64,000 nucleotides of DNA from Diphasiastrum complanatum (Eukaryota; Streptophyta; Lycopodiopsida; Lycopodiales; Lycopodiaceae). Below, in pieces: positions 1 to 10,914 of the stretch (positions are counted from its first letter, which is position 1; each line of letters opens with the position of its first letter). Below the pieces are notes generated by a model. It saw only the letters and a program-made list of their open reading frames with translations, did not search any database and had not been told where the DNA came from. The stretch spans positions 72,812,753-72,876,752 of the forward strand of contig CM055095.1 in assembly GCA_029204225.1 (NCBI GenBank), given 5' to 3'. The position numbers were made by a program, and so were the translations under genes.

Positions 1-266
1 TGTATCTTGATGTGCACAAAATGCCTTGGAATCCATGGCTTGGCATGATGTATAGTGTTTGAAGTGTGCTACATGTATATAGACACATTTGTGGAACATC
101 TTGTAAGGGATCCTTTAAGAGGTGGTGAAAGATCCTTCATGGACATTATTTTCTATCGAAGTCTCAATAGTTCCTTGTTTGTAGCTGGATTTTTTAGACA
201 CTTCTAAAAGCATTAATTCATCTAGCAAGAGAGTTGTAAATAGATCAAGCTAAATTTGAGGAGGAG
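1..266 (+). other. 3' tail of an older LTR retroelement, up to its polypurine tract
   Basis: No coding domain is recognisable here. The last bases before the inserted Gypsy element form a purine-rich stretch (GAGGAGGAG), and the sequence resuming after the insertion at 6568 starts TGTGAAGAATTGAC, which looks like an LTR start. The simplest reading is that an older element, probably Copia-type, was cut by the Gypsy insertion exactly at its polypurine tract/3' LTR junction. Family assignment is weak because neither RNase H nor a second LTR is in view. Confidence 0.4.
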
Positions 267-1082
267 TGTTGGGGGTATTCCCAACAAAGTGTAAATAAAT
301 AAAATCATTCAATAAAATGTGTTGCGAGGGCATGGCATCCTGTGCACGTAAGCCCATGGCCCAATGAGCATGCAAGTAAAGTTGTAAATAAAATAAAGTT
401 GACTTGGGCCTTGGGATTAAAAAACTAAAGGCCCAAAGTCATTTTTAAACTTAGAGATTATTTTTTAGAATTGGGTCCAAATTGGGACTCACATGAATCT
501 TGTAATTACCAATGTACTTTTTGTGGACCCTTGGATCAAGTTGGGTCCAAGATGAATGGATAGGATCATTGTGAGTATTAGCCAATAGGATTGAGGGGCA
601 AGGGCCTTCCCCAATTTGTAAAAAGACACCATTTGTACACTATTTTCATGCTTAATGAGACGGAGAAAACTCTACCAATTTTGGAAGAGAAGCATCTTCA
701 TTTGCAATTCAATGCTTGCTATTGCTCTTGTTGTTTTCTATTGCTTTCAAGTTCATGCTTTTTGGTTTCAATAGTTTATGTTTCTCCTTTAGCAAGTACA
801 ATGTGCATTTGAGCTAACCTCCACCCTCCCTCTATCTCTCTCTTCTATCTTCTTTTTCCTCCATCTTATCTAATCTTCCCCTTCCTTTCACCTACCGTCA
901 TGATGAATGTTAGTGTAGAGGAGTAGAGTTAAGGGAGAGTAGTGTTAGTGGTGAGTAGAGTTAAGGGAGAAAGTAAGAAACTAACTAAAAATAGCATCTA
1001 TGCATAGTTAGCTACCTATCCAGTGATCTAACCCTTGTTGACAGGCAGGAGGGCTATACTACGCAAGATCTTCGACCCTACA
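267..1082 (+). repeat. 5' LTR of the Tat/Athila-like element
   Basis: It starts TGTTGGGGG and ends ...CCCTACA, and is 816 bp long. A CCAAT box lies at about 581-589 and an AT-rich TATA-like stretch follows about 30 bp later, in keeping with a U3 promoter. The copy at 5976 matches it closely except for an internal gap of about 230 bp. Confidence 0.88.
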
Positions 1083-1083
1083 G

Positions 1084-1101
1084 TGGCACCGTTGTCGGGG
1101 A
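1084..1101 (+). other. Primer binding site, tRNA-Asp-like
   Basis: TGGCACCGTTGTCGGGGA lies one base after the 5' LTR. From memory of plant tRNA-Asp it differs from the exact complement at two positions, both transition-type. The same 5' TGGCACCGTTG start occurs in the minus-strand copy at 16940-16957. Confidence 0.75.
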
Positions 1102-1769
1102 TAGGTTTCCACTAACTAGTTTAGCTGCATTTTAGCTATTTTCTTTCTGTTTAGAGTAGTTTTAGGTAGATTTTTGGGTGTTTAGAGTTAATTCGCAAAC
1201 CCTCTCAATCGATTCAAAATGTCAATTTACATCAGTGATGAAGCCTACGAGAGTTAGTGTGAAGATCTGGTGAAGATCAAACCAAAAAAGTGGTTCTAGA
1301 CCCTCGCAGACAGTGAAATTTTTACTTTTTGCGAGAGAAAACTCTTGTAGAGATTTCTCTAGTGAGATCTGACTCAAATCCAACTACTGTGAGCCTTGCG
1401 AGAGTTACTTCCTAGAGATCTAAAAGATATCAAGTTTTTTACCTGCAAAAACAGCTAAAGAACCCTCGCACAAGAGAACCCTCGCAGACTAGATCAGTGG
1501 AAAGATCTGCATCAGATCCAGCTATTGTCAAAATCTCAGGTCAATCAGTGCAAGGAGTAAAAAGTTATCAAGGAAAAACCACCGTAAAGGGCCTAAAATT
1601 CACTTCCGGCCGATCAGATTGATCAGATCCTTAGAGATCCAGACTGCATCCTACTATATAAGCAAGATCCAATCACTTTGGAGCCCACCATCAGATGAAT
1701 TTGAGATCGGGATGATCAATAGCACGAAGGATAGCAAATCAAGCACCACACCTTCTCAGATTAGCAGCT
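1102..1769 (+). other. Untranslated leader between PBS and gag
   Basis: No credible gene. The stretch carries several near-copies of a short motif of the type ACCCTCGCAGA (for example near 1299, 1470 and 1485), which recurs in the non-coding gap at 3184-4018. The short reading frames crossing it have no recognisable content. Confidence 0.6.
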
Positions 1770-3183
1770 ATGCAACAAGAGGCAGAACCGGAACCAGCAC
1801 CAATGGATCCAATGGGCCAACCCGTACTTGTCGCTCCCTTGCAAGTAGTCCGGAGAGAACCACAGATGGAAATACCAAAATACAACAGATCATCAAATCC
1901 CATCCGATTCCTCCATATCTACGAGCAAGCTTGTGAAATCTACGGTGAACGGACACCTGTGGAGAAGCTGATGTTGTTTCCCATGTCCTTATTGGCAGTG
2001 GCTCAAGATTGGTTTTTCAACCTGTTAGAGAAAGAAAAATCCACCTGGGAAGTGGTTAAGGCGGCTCTCATTACGCGCTTTAAACCAAGAAAGTTTCTGG
2101 AAGACCCGTTCCTCCTGCTGAACAAAGTCAAGATGGAAAAACGAGAAAGGGTCAAGGACTATATCGAGTGGGTCAAACACTTACAATCCGAGTGCAGTGC
2201 AGCCCTAACTCCCGATCATGCGATGATCATGTGGTTCCTAGACGGACTACCACGAAGCATCAGAAGAGAACTGAAATGACGGGAGCAGTACGCTACTCTG
2301 CAAGAAGCTATGGAAGATGCCATCAAGGAAGAGGATGAGAGATATGACGACAAATATCCATCCACCCACACTCCTACTCCCTCGATCGCATCATCATCAA
2401 ACGCATCTGCTCTATCCATCGAACTGCTGTTGGAGCAAATGACAAAATTACACAAACAGCAGATGGAGCAACTTACGGTGCAGTTTGACCAGAAACTGAA
2501 GGCCTTACAAGGAGCTGTAGCAGTAACGCCACATCAACCGGAACCAAACCAGCTACAGTACCCAAGACGGGAAAATGTATGGTGTTCAGTGTGCACGCAA
2601 AACCATACAGCGAACGAGTGTTCAGTCCTAAAGCAAAATCTGAGACTGACACATGAATTCTGCCATCTATGCAATGCAACATCGCATGATACAGCATTTT
2701 TCCCGTTCAACCCCCGAATTGTTCAACAAAAGAGAAGTCCTTATCAAACTTCCTATCCTTATCATCAAGGGACACCCAACGTGGCACCAAGGTATGACAC
2801 GAGATCAACCACAACGTATGGCCTTACCTGCTCCACCAGGGCCAGACAATCAACAAGTGGCCCATGTAAACCTGACAGCAGCATAACCAGAGATGCAAAT
2901 GCCACCTCAACCTGAGCAGCAACAGTGGTACGGACTAGATGAACCATTTATGGATCCTGTCATAAATGAGTATGTTGCGGCCTACGCAACTCAAACTCAG
3001 CATCAAGGCGGAAGAAATTATGGTTGCAATCTGGTCCTGATGTATAAAACCAAGGAGATCAAGGAAAAGTTAAAATTCACAGGCAAAGGTCCTTATAGGA
3101 TCAAGAAAATTCTTAATCATGGAGCCGTGAATTTGGTAAAGCTAGGTGGGACACCATTCGATACACCCATCAAGGGTAGCTAG
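1770..3183 (+). pseudogene. gag fused to integrase C-terminus (internal pol deletion)
   Basis: The gag start at 1770 opens a capsid-type domain (retrotransposon gag; residues about 30-165, with a PRKFLEDPFLLL block and DYIEWVKHL). A TGA at 2277 interrupts it where relatives read on, after which the same frame continues through a coiled, Gln-rich stretch to a zinc-knuckle-like CX2CX4HX4C (about 2584-2625). Near 2720-2815 the coding frame shifts. From there one frame, broken only by a TAA at 2884, runs through the ALPAPP block into an LVLMYKTK...KLKFTGKGPY segment that matches the integrase tail of the copy at 7610-8147. Everything between gag and that tail is missing. The integrase tail ends at 3183. 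The gene once encoded particle protein; it is now a broken fusion. Confidence 0.82.
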
Positions 3184-4018
3184 TTGCACAAGTACTGGCC
3201 ACCACAGTAAGACAGATCCAGATTGGGGGTGGCATGTTACAAAAAGCTATTCTGCTAAGCCATCACCGCTAGATCTAAGAAGATCAAGCCAAATCAAGCT
3301 AGATCCATCAAGATTCAGCCAGATCTGGCAAGATCGAAAAAATCCATCAGAATCCAAGAAGGATCCAGATCCAGATAGGATCAAGAAGGAAGCAGATCAT
3401 CAGATTGACTGATGGATCTGTTACCAAGTATTCATTATAATTTCCAAAGAACTACCAACAGTCAGATCAAGCTTGCATGAAGCTGATTACCAATTTACAA
3501 AAGTTAAAAATCAGAAAATCTTGAGATCTCATCAAAAAACACTCTGAAAGAGCACTTTTGTCTTGATTTTTTGAGATCCCCTAGGAGATACTCTTGACAG
3601 TCACCATATCTGACCTAGATGCATTCATGAAAATCTCTGCGAGAGTTTCTGATGGAGAAATCACCATTTTTTAGTGTGTATGAGGGTTCCCAGAAGCTAA
3701 ATTTTCGGAACCCTCGCAGAGCATCAAGATCAACTTACCAACCCTCGCAAGGTGCCTAAATGGAATCAAAGCAGTAAAATTAGCCTGCCTACATGGTCTG
3801 ATCTTGAGGATCCAATCACATGAACAAGTTGTGCGAGAGATCACTTCCTGCGAGAGTTGAGCCCTCGCAGACAGCCTGAACCCTCGCAGAACCTTCGCAT
3901 ACCTGTCAAATCACCTTCTGAACTCTCGCAGACTTCCCTAAGGTCTTAGAATTTTGTGAAGAAGGTGCCTGCCAAAATTTGGGTGGAACTGAGCAAGGTA
4001 AAGTAGATTTCACCTACT
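3184..4018 (+). other. Non-coding gap between integrase tail and ORF-X
   Basis: No gene seen. The frame at 3146-3412 is short, runs through repeated GATCCAGATC-like text and matches no relative. The CCCTCGCAGA motif family recurs at about 3709, 3740, 3861, 3880 and 3920. The stretch probably holds the splice or leader region for ORF-X. Confidence 0.5.
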
Positions 4019-5929
4019 ATGCACTCTAAATTCCGCTATATAAGGGCTGAATTCGAGTCATTTGTCACCTTTGCTAGCGAAGCTCTGCCGAAATTTACTC
4101 TAAAATTATCAAGTTCTCCATTTGCAACCAAACTTCCTACCAACTGTCATCTGATCATACTGAACACCGATCTGCGCTCTAACGTGTTTGCACCATTGCC
4201 AGATCGGACTGATCCTACCACCCCAGATGGCATTAGGTCCAATGAGAACCTGATAGAAGACAATGACGATGACACTCCACAAGTCGTCGGGGCCGATACA
4301 ACAAAAGCCCTTGCCAATGCTAGTGTACCGGCTGCTCCCACAAATCTAACGACGACGTACCAAACTCTGAGAAAATACATCCTGGATGCGGTAGCGGCCA
4401 AAGCCATTCTAGAAAGCAGGGTACTACACCTGTCGATGAGTAACACACAACTGTGAGAAGACCTCACCAAGCTGCAGCAAGAGCTAATTTTGGCTTAGCA
4501 ACATGAACAAGCAGGGCACTAGGAGATTGCCAAGCTGTAGCAGAAGGAGGAGGGCCTCAACGAATATATCCAAAGCCTCTCCAAAGCACTGACTGAGGCC
4601 TCCACGAAGGTGCGGGAGCTTCAAGCTGAAGCATTTCAACGGCTTGCCCCCATCCAGACACAACTTATCTCTTAGGAAGCAGAGAATACGTGCCTGGGGA
4701 CGGAGGTCAAAGCACTACAAGAGGAAAAGCTCGTCTACTTAGCTCAACCTACACCAGACTCAAGGCTGCTTTCTCAATCAAAAATGAATCTTCTATGACG
4801 TAAGGTGCAGGTTTATAGCCAAACCCTAAATAGCTACCAGACAGAGTTCAACAAATATCGGACAAGCGCAATGCACGAGCTTGCCCAGCCCAAGCAAGCC
4901 CTCAAGGCCTGCCAGAAATTCATGAAAACGAAGGCCCAGCCCACCAGCATGGTAGTTCCACCACCACCTACTTTTAACGCTGCACAAGCCAGTACAAGCC
5001 AAGACAAGAGCCAGCAGGCAGCAGGGGGATTTCAACAAGATCAAGAGTCCGAAGGCCAAAACCAAGGGCAGACGGATACGGCTGTTGAGACGTGAGACCA
5101 GGGCCAAGGCGCAACTACCATCCAAAGCCAAGCCACATCATCCAGAGGTTCGCGCACGATATCTGCCAGCCGGGTCTTCCGAAGACCGAAGTCCGTGGAG
5201 GAGAAAATGAATGAATTTTTATCAAAGTATCTCCACGAGTCATCAAGAGACGACTAGTAGATAGTGTTTTCTGCTCGAACAATCAAGGGCAACGAACTGC
5301 AAGTACTACCCGCCCTCCAACCACAACCAGAGTGGCATCAGCAGTTGTTCAAAAGAGACTCTGCGGCCATCAGGGCCTACATGATGAGTCCACAACAATT
5401 GCACTTCCTGCCATGTCCACAAAAATCCAAATGGGCAGAATGCGGCACCCCGCTGGACAAGATCACACTTCAGAATTTCAATTGGCCGGTCATACAATCA
5501 GAATATGGGTGGACTACGGATGTAGATGCCAAAAGGGCTCTCACCGCATTCGCCAACCAATACATCAATTGCCCTGATCCTACAGTCCGCGCGACAGCCA
5601 TTTACGCCCAAGACTTAGAACATCTGATGGGGATCGAAACTAAATGGGACAATTTTCTTCCATCCATATTCTTTGATGTTAATAAGGCGCTACCTTCAGA
5701 CAAAATCGAAGATCAGCTGCCAGTAGCTCGTGTCTATTACCGAGCTGCGCTTCAGGGTGATCCATGGACACGTCGATTCCAAACATGGGTCAACCAAGAT
5801 TGGCAGCGATGGGTCCACAAGTCTCTTCACACGCCAAAAGACTTGAAGAAATTGGACCGCCTCAACTTTATGGAGGACGTCACCACCTACCTCATCCAGC
5901 AAAGGCGGGCAAAGAAAACGCTCTATTAA
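4019..5929 (+). pseudogene. ORF-X, copy 1: extra ORF downstream of pol
   Basis: One reading frame of 636 codons plus the terminal stop runs from 4019 to 5929 with nine in-frame stops: TGA at 4454, 4796 and 5093; TAG at 4496, 4520, 4538, 4673, 5255 and 5258. The N-terminal third has an acidic, Pro/Thr-rich block (IEDNDDDTPQVVGADT). The middle is a likely coiled coil rich in Gln, Glu, Leu and Lys (about 4440-4900), followed by a Gln/Ser-rich linker. The C-terminal 220 residues (from 5264) look globular and Trp-rich, with DKITLQNFNWPVIQ and DQLPVARVYYRAAL blocks. The last two thirds match ORF-X copy 2 at 18083-18719 and the N-terminal block matches copy 3 at 62036-62222. Its place between integrase and 3' LTR is where Athila elements carry an env-like gene, but I see no signal peptide or transmembrane helix. 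Function unknown. Confidence 0.75.
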
Positions 5930-5975
5930 ACCGGCAGAGTGCCGAGGGACCGGCACTACTTCAAGTCGTGGGTCC

Positions 5976-6562
5976 TGTTGGGGGTATTCCCAACAAAGTG
6001 TAAATAAATAAAATCATTTACTAAAATGTGTTGCGAGGGCATGGCATCCTGTGCGCGTAAGCCCATGGCCTAATGAGCACACAAGTAAAGTTGTAAATAA
6101 CCACTTGGGCCTTGGAATTAAAATTAACTAGAGGCCCAAAGTCATTTCTAGCTACCAATTTTGGAAGAGAAGCATCCTCATTTGCAATTCAATGCTTGTT
6201 ATTGCTCTTGTTGCTTTTTATTGCTTTCAAGTTTATGCTTTTTGGTCTCAATAGTTTATGTTTCTCCTTTAGCAAGTACAATGTGCATTTGAGCTAACCT
6301 CCACCCTCCCTCTATCTCTCTCTTCTATCTTCTTTTCCCTCCATCTTATCTAATCATCCCCTTCCTTTCACCTACCATCATGATGAATGTTAGTGTAGAG
6401 GAGTAGAGTTAAGGGAGAGTAGTGTTAGTGGTGAGTAGAGTTAAGGGAGAAAGTAGGAAACTAACTAGAAATAGCATCTATGCATATTTAGGTACCTACC
6501 CAGTGATCTAACCCTTGTTGACAGGCGAGAGGGCTATACTACGCGAGATCTTCGGCCCTACA
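5976..6562 (+). repeat. 3' LTR of the Tat/Athila-like element, internally deleted
   Basis: It matches the 5' LTR at both ends (TGTTGGGGG start, CCCTACA end) but is 587 bp, missing about 230 bp that correspond to roughly 446-675 of the 5' copy. The lost part contains the CCAAT box and TATA region. No clear polypurine tract precedes it. Confidence 0.87.
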
Positions 6563-6567
6563 AGGAG

Positions 6568-7250
6568 TGTGAAGAATTGACATTAATTACTTTGATGTTA
6601 TTTTTCTCTCTCCTACGTGGCATTTCTTATACGGCCCTTTTCGGGCCAATATTTTCTCTAATGCCTCACATTGCCTAGAATCCATTAGTATTGAGCAACA
6701 TTATTATTACTATTATTTCAAACCGCTTTGGCATGGATTTTCCAGTTCTATTGTAGATCCCTTCAAAAACATGGCATTTTTTTTGTAGATTGTAGTGGAC
6801 GGGACAAATGCCTTACTCGCAACTATCACATTTTTCTTGAAGGGGTAGCAAAGGCAAAGAAGAGTAGCCATTTCAACAACTACCTTTGATATCCCATTTG
6901 GATCTTGATGAAAGTCAATGACTCTCCACCTGAACTTGAAGAAATAATAAAAGTACACAAACAAAGCTTAGATCTATTCAACGGATCTACAATTCATAGT
7001 ACATGAATGGAGAACATATATATAATGAGGTGGATTGAGCTCTCAACAATGGACTATTAGGTTCACACCACCCTATTACTGTATAGCCCTATCTCGACTT
7101 TGGGGTAGAATCCAAGAATAAATGGTTGACTTGTCTTGGATACCACAAAATCGAATTAGAAAAGTTGTCCTATGAAGTAGGGACTGTATAGACCACTAGG
7201 GAAAAGCCCTAAGATGAATATATATATATATGTGTATATATATTATATAT
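6568..7250 (+). other. Resumption of the older element; probable LTR start
   Basis: The stretch begins TGTGAAGAATTGAC directly after the AGGAG duplication, continuing the element cut at 266. No gene is seen. Its far end cannot be set, and no partner LTR is in the window. Confidence 0.4.
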
Positions 7251-7251
7251 G

Positions 7252-7258
7252 CGTGTGC

Positions 7259-7316
<58 letters not shown>
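7252..7316. repeat. (TG)n microsatellite with AT-rich flanks
   Basis: About 27 uninterrupted TG units, flanked on both sides by TA-rich alternating sequence (7217-7250 and 7317-7338). Predicted ORFs reading Thr-His repeats across it are artefacts. Confidence 0.95.
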
Positions 7317-7317
<1 letters not shown>

Positions 7318-7609
7318 TATGTATATATATATATGTATTTAGATAAATCAAGGGTGGATGTATAGTCTGAGAGCTCAACGAAGGTTTCTGATACTGTATT
7401 GGCCAAATCGGCCCAAAACAGTGGTTTTCTAAGTCATTTGCTATAAAAATACTGTGCTTTCGTTTCCTTATGCTGATGACTTCCTGACTTTTGCTCATCG
7501 GTCTTTCCTTATTTTTCTTTTCAACTGTCTTTTTCCAAAAAAAGTCAGCAAATTAAATACTGAAAACAAAAAATTGAAAACACATAAAATGAAAAAATAT
7601 ATTGAGATC

Positions 7610-8764
7610 AGGCTTGCTGAACTGGCGGAGCAGACTGCCAAAACTTGCGTAATCGGCTGCCATTTACCGGAGTATCAAATCATTTTTCATCCAAGTGCTC
7701 TAGAATTAATGTGCCATAGTTCAGGATTTCCTTCACTTTATACGGGCCTTCCCCAGTAAACTTCAACTTACCCTTGATCAGCTTGGTTTTGTACATCAAT
7801 GCAAGATCTCCTGCTTCCTGATCTTTCTTGTGCAATTGCCGATCGTGCCATGCCTTGCGGCGGGCTTTCTCTGCTACTAAGGCATGAACTGCCATCAATC
7901 GGGTTTCACATACTTTGTGCAACGCATCGTGACAAAGTTGTAAAGACTGATCATCATTTAATCGTTCCGTTGCTGCTATGTGTAAAGATCGGATTAAAAA
8001 TTCAATTGGCATAACAACATCTTGACCATAAACTAGTTGAAAAGGTGTTTGATTTGTACTATTTTTGTAAGCAGTTCTGAATGCCCATAATGTTGCATAC
8101 AGTTTATGTTCCCAATCAGACCAACTCGCTTCAACTGTCTTTGTCATAATGGTGCAGAGAATCTTATTGGAAGATTAAGCCTGGCCATTCCCTCTGGGTT
8201 AATAGGGAGTACTAAATCTGCGTATAACCAAAAAATCTTCCAGTAAACACTTTATTATTTGATTAACAAAGTGTGTACCCCGATCACTGACAATTTCAAT
8301 CGGACATCCAAATCTGATTATAATATTTTCATATAGAAACTTGGCCGTAAATTTCGCATCAGCTACTTTGACAGCTTTGGCTTCAACCCACTTGGTCATA
8401 TAATCAGTTGTGACGATAATGTATCGGGCCTGAGATCCTTAAGCAGCGGGATGAATAGGACCAGCATCCATTTTTCAAACGGTGCTTGCGATAAAACCGG
8501 ATGTAGGGGTTCATAATTATGTCGAGTAGGCCGTCGTGCTCGTTGGCAGACATCACATGTCTGAATAAAATTTTCTGTGTGCTTATGAAGCATAGGCCAC
8601 CAACAACGGGATTGCAAAAGTTTGCGAACAGTAATATCTATAGAGAAGTGTCCTCCACCCATGCCATCATGTGAAAACATGATTAGATTTGGTACTTCAT
8701 GCGGTAAAATACATCTTCGTAAAATATTATCTGATCCACGACGATACAATTGTCCTGCAATCAA
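7610..8764 (-). pseudogene. Integrase of minus-strand Gypsy element
   Basis: This is the C-terminal part of pol, in three overlapping pieces. 8764-8396 carries the HHCC zinc region (GGHFSI..., CDVCQRARRPT). 8399-8199 carries part of the catalytic core, with ..IEIVSDRGTHF. supplying the second Asp of DDE. 8147-7680 carries the C-terminal region ending in the LMYKTK...KLKFTGEGPY block, which the pol-deleted element at 1770-3183 retains as its only pol remnant. The first Asp region near 8440 is disrupted, and frame changes at about 8397 and 8160 break the gene. Integrase would insert the cDNA into the genome. Confidence 0.8.
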
Positions 8765-9630
8765 TTAATAAGGTTGAGCCTTATGAATCAATTGTCTTTT
8801 TTGTACTTTTGTCAAAGAGTCATTCGGTTGTCCTAGCATCAGGTACTCAACAATATCTGCCGCCCACTCAGGTACTGCTTCAACATAGAACAACACAGCA
8901 TCTGGCAGTTCATCATCCACTTCAGTATTAACTGGTGCAGATTCAATTCGTGAAACGTGATCGGCTAGATAATGTTGCTTCCCCTTTTTGACCACAATAT
9001 CCACAAAGAAGATAATAAAAATTCGATAGTAGTTCGCATGACCCATAAACACATAGACTCCTCGAATTGTTGCTGGCGGTGGCAATTCCACAATAACTTT
9101 GATCTTAGAATAATCGGTGGCAATACCATGTCTTGATATCACATGTCCAAGCACCACTCCGTGAGAAACCCATATCTGACATTTTTCTAGATTTAGAGAA
9201 ATATGATATTTGCGGCATCTTTCAAAGACTTTCTCCAATCGATCCAGGTGGTCTGTATCTGTACTATGAACTCCCAAGTCGACCAAGTAAATTTCAAGGA
9301 ATTTCTGTAGATAATCTTTAAAGGCAAATTGCATTACTCTCTGGAATAAACTTGGTGTATTACAAAGTCCAAACGACATTACTTTGTAAGCATAGGTGTC
9401 CCATTCTGTTGCAAAAGCAGTTTTGTGACGATCGGCAGGTGCAATCTTAACCTGGTTGTAACCATTAAATCCATCCAGAAAACTATAAGCTTCCGCTCCA
9501 GCAAGGCGATCCAAAATGCTTTCAGTAAAAGGTAACGGAAAGTGATCCTTCCGTGTCACTTTATTCAATGCTTTGAGATTCACACAGATTTGCAATTTCT
9601 CTTTTTTTTAAGGAACAATGACAATTGGTG
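8765..9630 (-). pseudogene. Reverse transcriptase with altered active site and RNase H deletion
   Basis: Motifs run in order: ICVNLKALNKVTRKDHFPLP, SFLDGFNGYNQVKIAP, MSFGLCNTPSLFQRVM, then EIYLVDLGVHS where the catalytic tetrad should be YxDD. The related RT at 61698-62030 reads YLDD at this site, so the first catalytic Asp has become Val. After GHANYYRIF the text jumps to KKGKQHYLADHVSRIE, the end of RNase H, so most of RNase H is deleted in frame. The N-terminal RT blocks (DANFIYEIKYTEWISPIVIVP) lie just upstream, ahead of a stop near 9608. Minus-strand DNA synthesis would be impossible. Confidence 0.82.
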
Positions 9631-10808
9631 AAATCCATTCGGTATACTTGATCTCATAAATGAAATTGGCATCAAACAATCTCTGAAGTTCTTTCTTTAT
9701 CAGATCTGCCACATTAGGATTACAGCGATAGAACTTTGTAAGCTTTGGTATTGCATCAAGTACTAAAGGTATGGTATGTTCAATGACTAATGTCAAAATA
9801 CCCTTCAAATCTTGATAAGTCCATGAAAAACAATCTTGATACTTAATAAGTAGCAAAAAGAGTGCTTGATACTGTTCAGGAGTAAGTTGTGATCCCACTT
9901 GTACAGTCTTTTCTGGTTCTCCTGGTTTTGCAAGATTTATTGGCTGCGTCCTAGATTCCGGCATGTGTTCTTCAGGTTCACGATGTGCTTTAGGTAGCAT
10001 GATAACCACATCATCCAGTATATAATGTTCAAAATGCTCTGGCATATCAGGCTGGACTACATTTGCTTGTTCTTTTTCGAAAGGACTTGTCTTGGATCTT
10101 CGTTTAGTCTTCTTAGCAAGAATTGATTGTGGAGGTGATGACTTTCGAGATGATAAATCTTTCTTCTCAGGTGAAGACTTCCTAGACGACGATGTCTTGC
10201 TGGAGATCCGACTTGAAGAATCATTCTTGACTTTTCCTTTGCCTTTATCCAATAGAGGTGGCACTTCCTTTAAAGAGATCTTTTGAGGGGGATTTTTCCA
10301 TTTTAGGACCATTTTATAATGTTGCTTTGCTTGTTTCTTCGTCATCGAACCTGTCATCCTGTCTCCCTTCAATATAACTACTTTGGGCGATTTGATTGTT
10401 GGTTCATCAGGAACATTACGCACTCCCAAATTTGGTCAGATCCATATGATGTAGAATCTGTTCATCCGTAAGTTCTGCATTGCCATCATAAGTTAAGGCA
10501 TGGCTCATTGGTATGAGATCATATTCAATTGGATCTAGTATAGATTTCGTTGATATCCAGGCTACATTCACCACATTTAGTGAAAATGTGATTGGCGTAT
10601 CCAAAGTTCGATCTAACAAGGAAATCTCGCTCATCTCTGATTGAATATCTTGTTGACACATATATCGTGCTGTACAATCAATTGTTGCAAGAGCTTCGTT
10701 CCAATTGACAGTATCCGTTTGCGAATCGTAGTGAACTCCCAATTTTTTCTCTGGTCGATCACAAGTGTGATCCATTGTTGATGAGTCGTCATCCACTTTT
10801 TGAACCAC
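9608..10808 (-). pseudogene. Protease-RT linker of Gypsy pol
   Basis: Two overlapping frames (10808-10416 and 10429-9608) encode the region between protease and RT: a block with LGVHYDSQTDTVNW and a Lys/Ser-rich low-complexity stretch (SSRKSSP repeats, likely basic and disordered), then NLAKPGEPEKTVQVG and the start of RT. The plus-strand relative at 22000-22834 has the same order with about the same spacing, so the layout is ancestral. One frame change joins the two pieces near 10420. No enzymatic motif is visible in the linker. Confidence 0.72.
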
Positions 10809-10914
10809 TGGCTTGATAGTCCAAGTCGTAGGATCAATTTTAACTGCAAATTAAAGTGATCATGCCGGTACCCCAGTTATGAATTACTTGCGCAACTCGT
10901 AACCATGGACGTCC

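Larger units (their letters stand above)
267..6562 (+). mobile_element. Non-autonomous Tat/Athila-like Ty3/Gypsy element with extra ORF
   Basis: Two related LTRs (267-1082 and 5976-6562) bound the element. A perfect 5-bp target duplication, AGGAG, sits at 262-266 and 6563-6567. A primer binding site at 1084-1101 resembles the 3' end complement of plant tRNA-Asp, as in the Athila/Tat group. The body holds a gag gene, a scrap of integrase C-terminus and a large downstream reading frame (ORF-X). Protease, reverse transcriptase, RNase H and the integrase core are absent, so the element could only have moved with enzymes supplied by a relative. Clear boundaries make the structural call firm. Lineage rests on the PBS and on similarity to the better preserved copies at 7.6-18 kb and 19.7-27.9 kb. 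Confidence 0.88.

Noticed and set aside
4454-5260. Stop codon readthrough, an altered genetic code or RNA editing rescuing ORF-X
   Set aside because: Nine stops of two kinds, plus stops and frameshifts in gag of the same element, fit decay. The nearby TIC gene uses the normal code.
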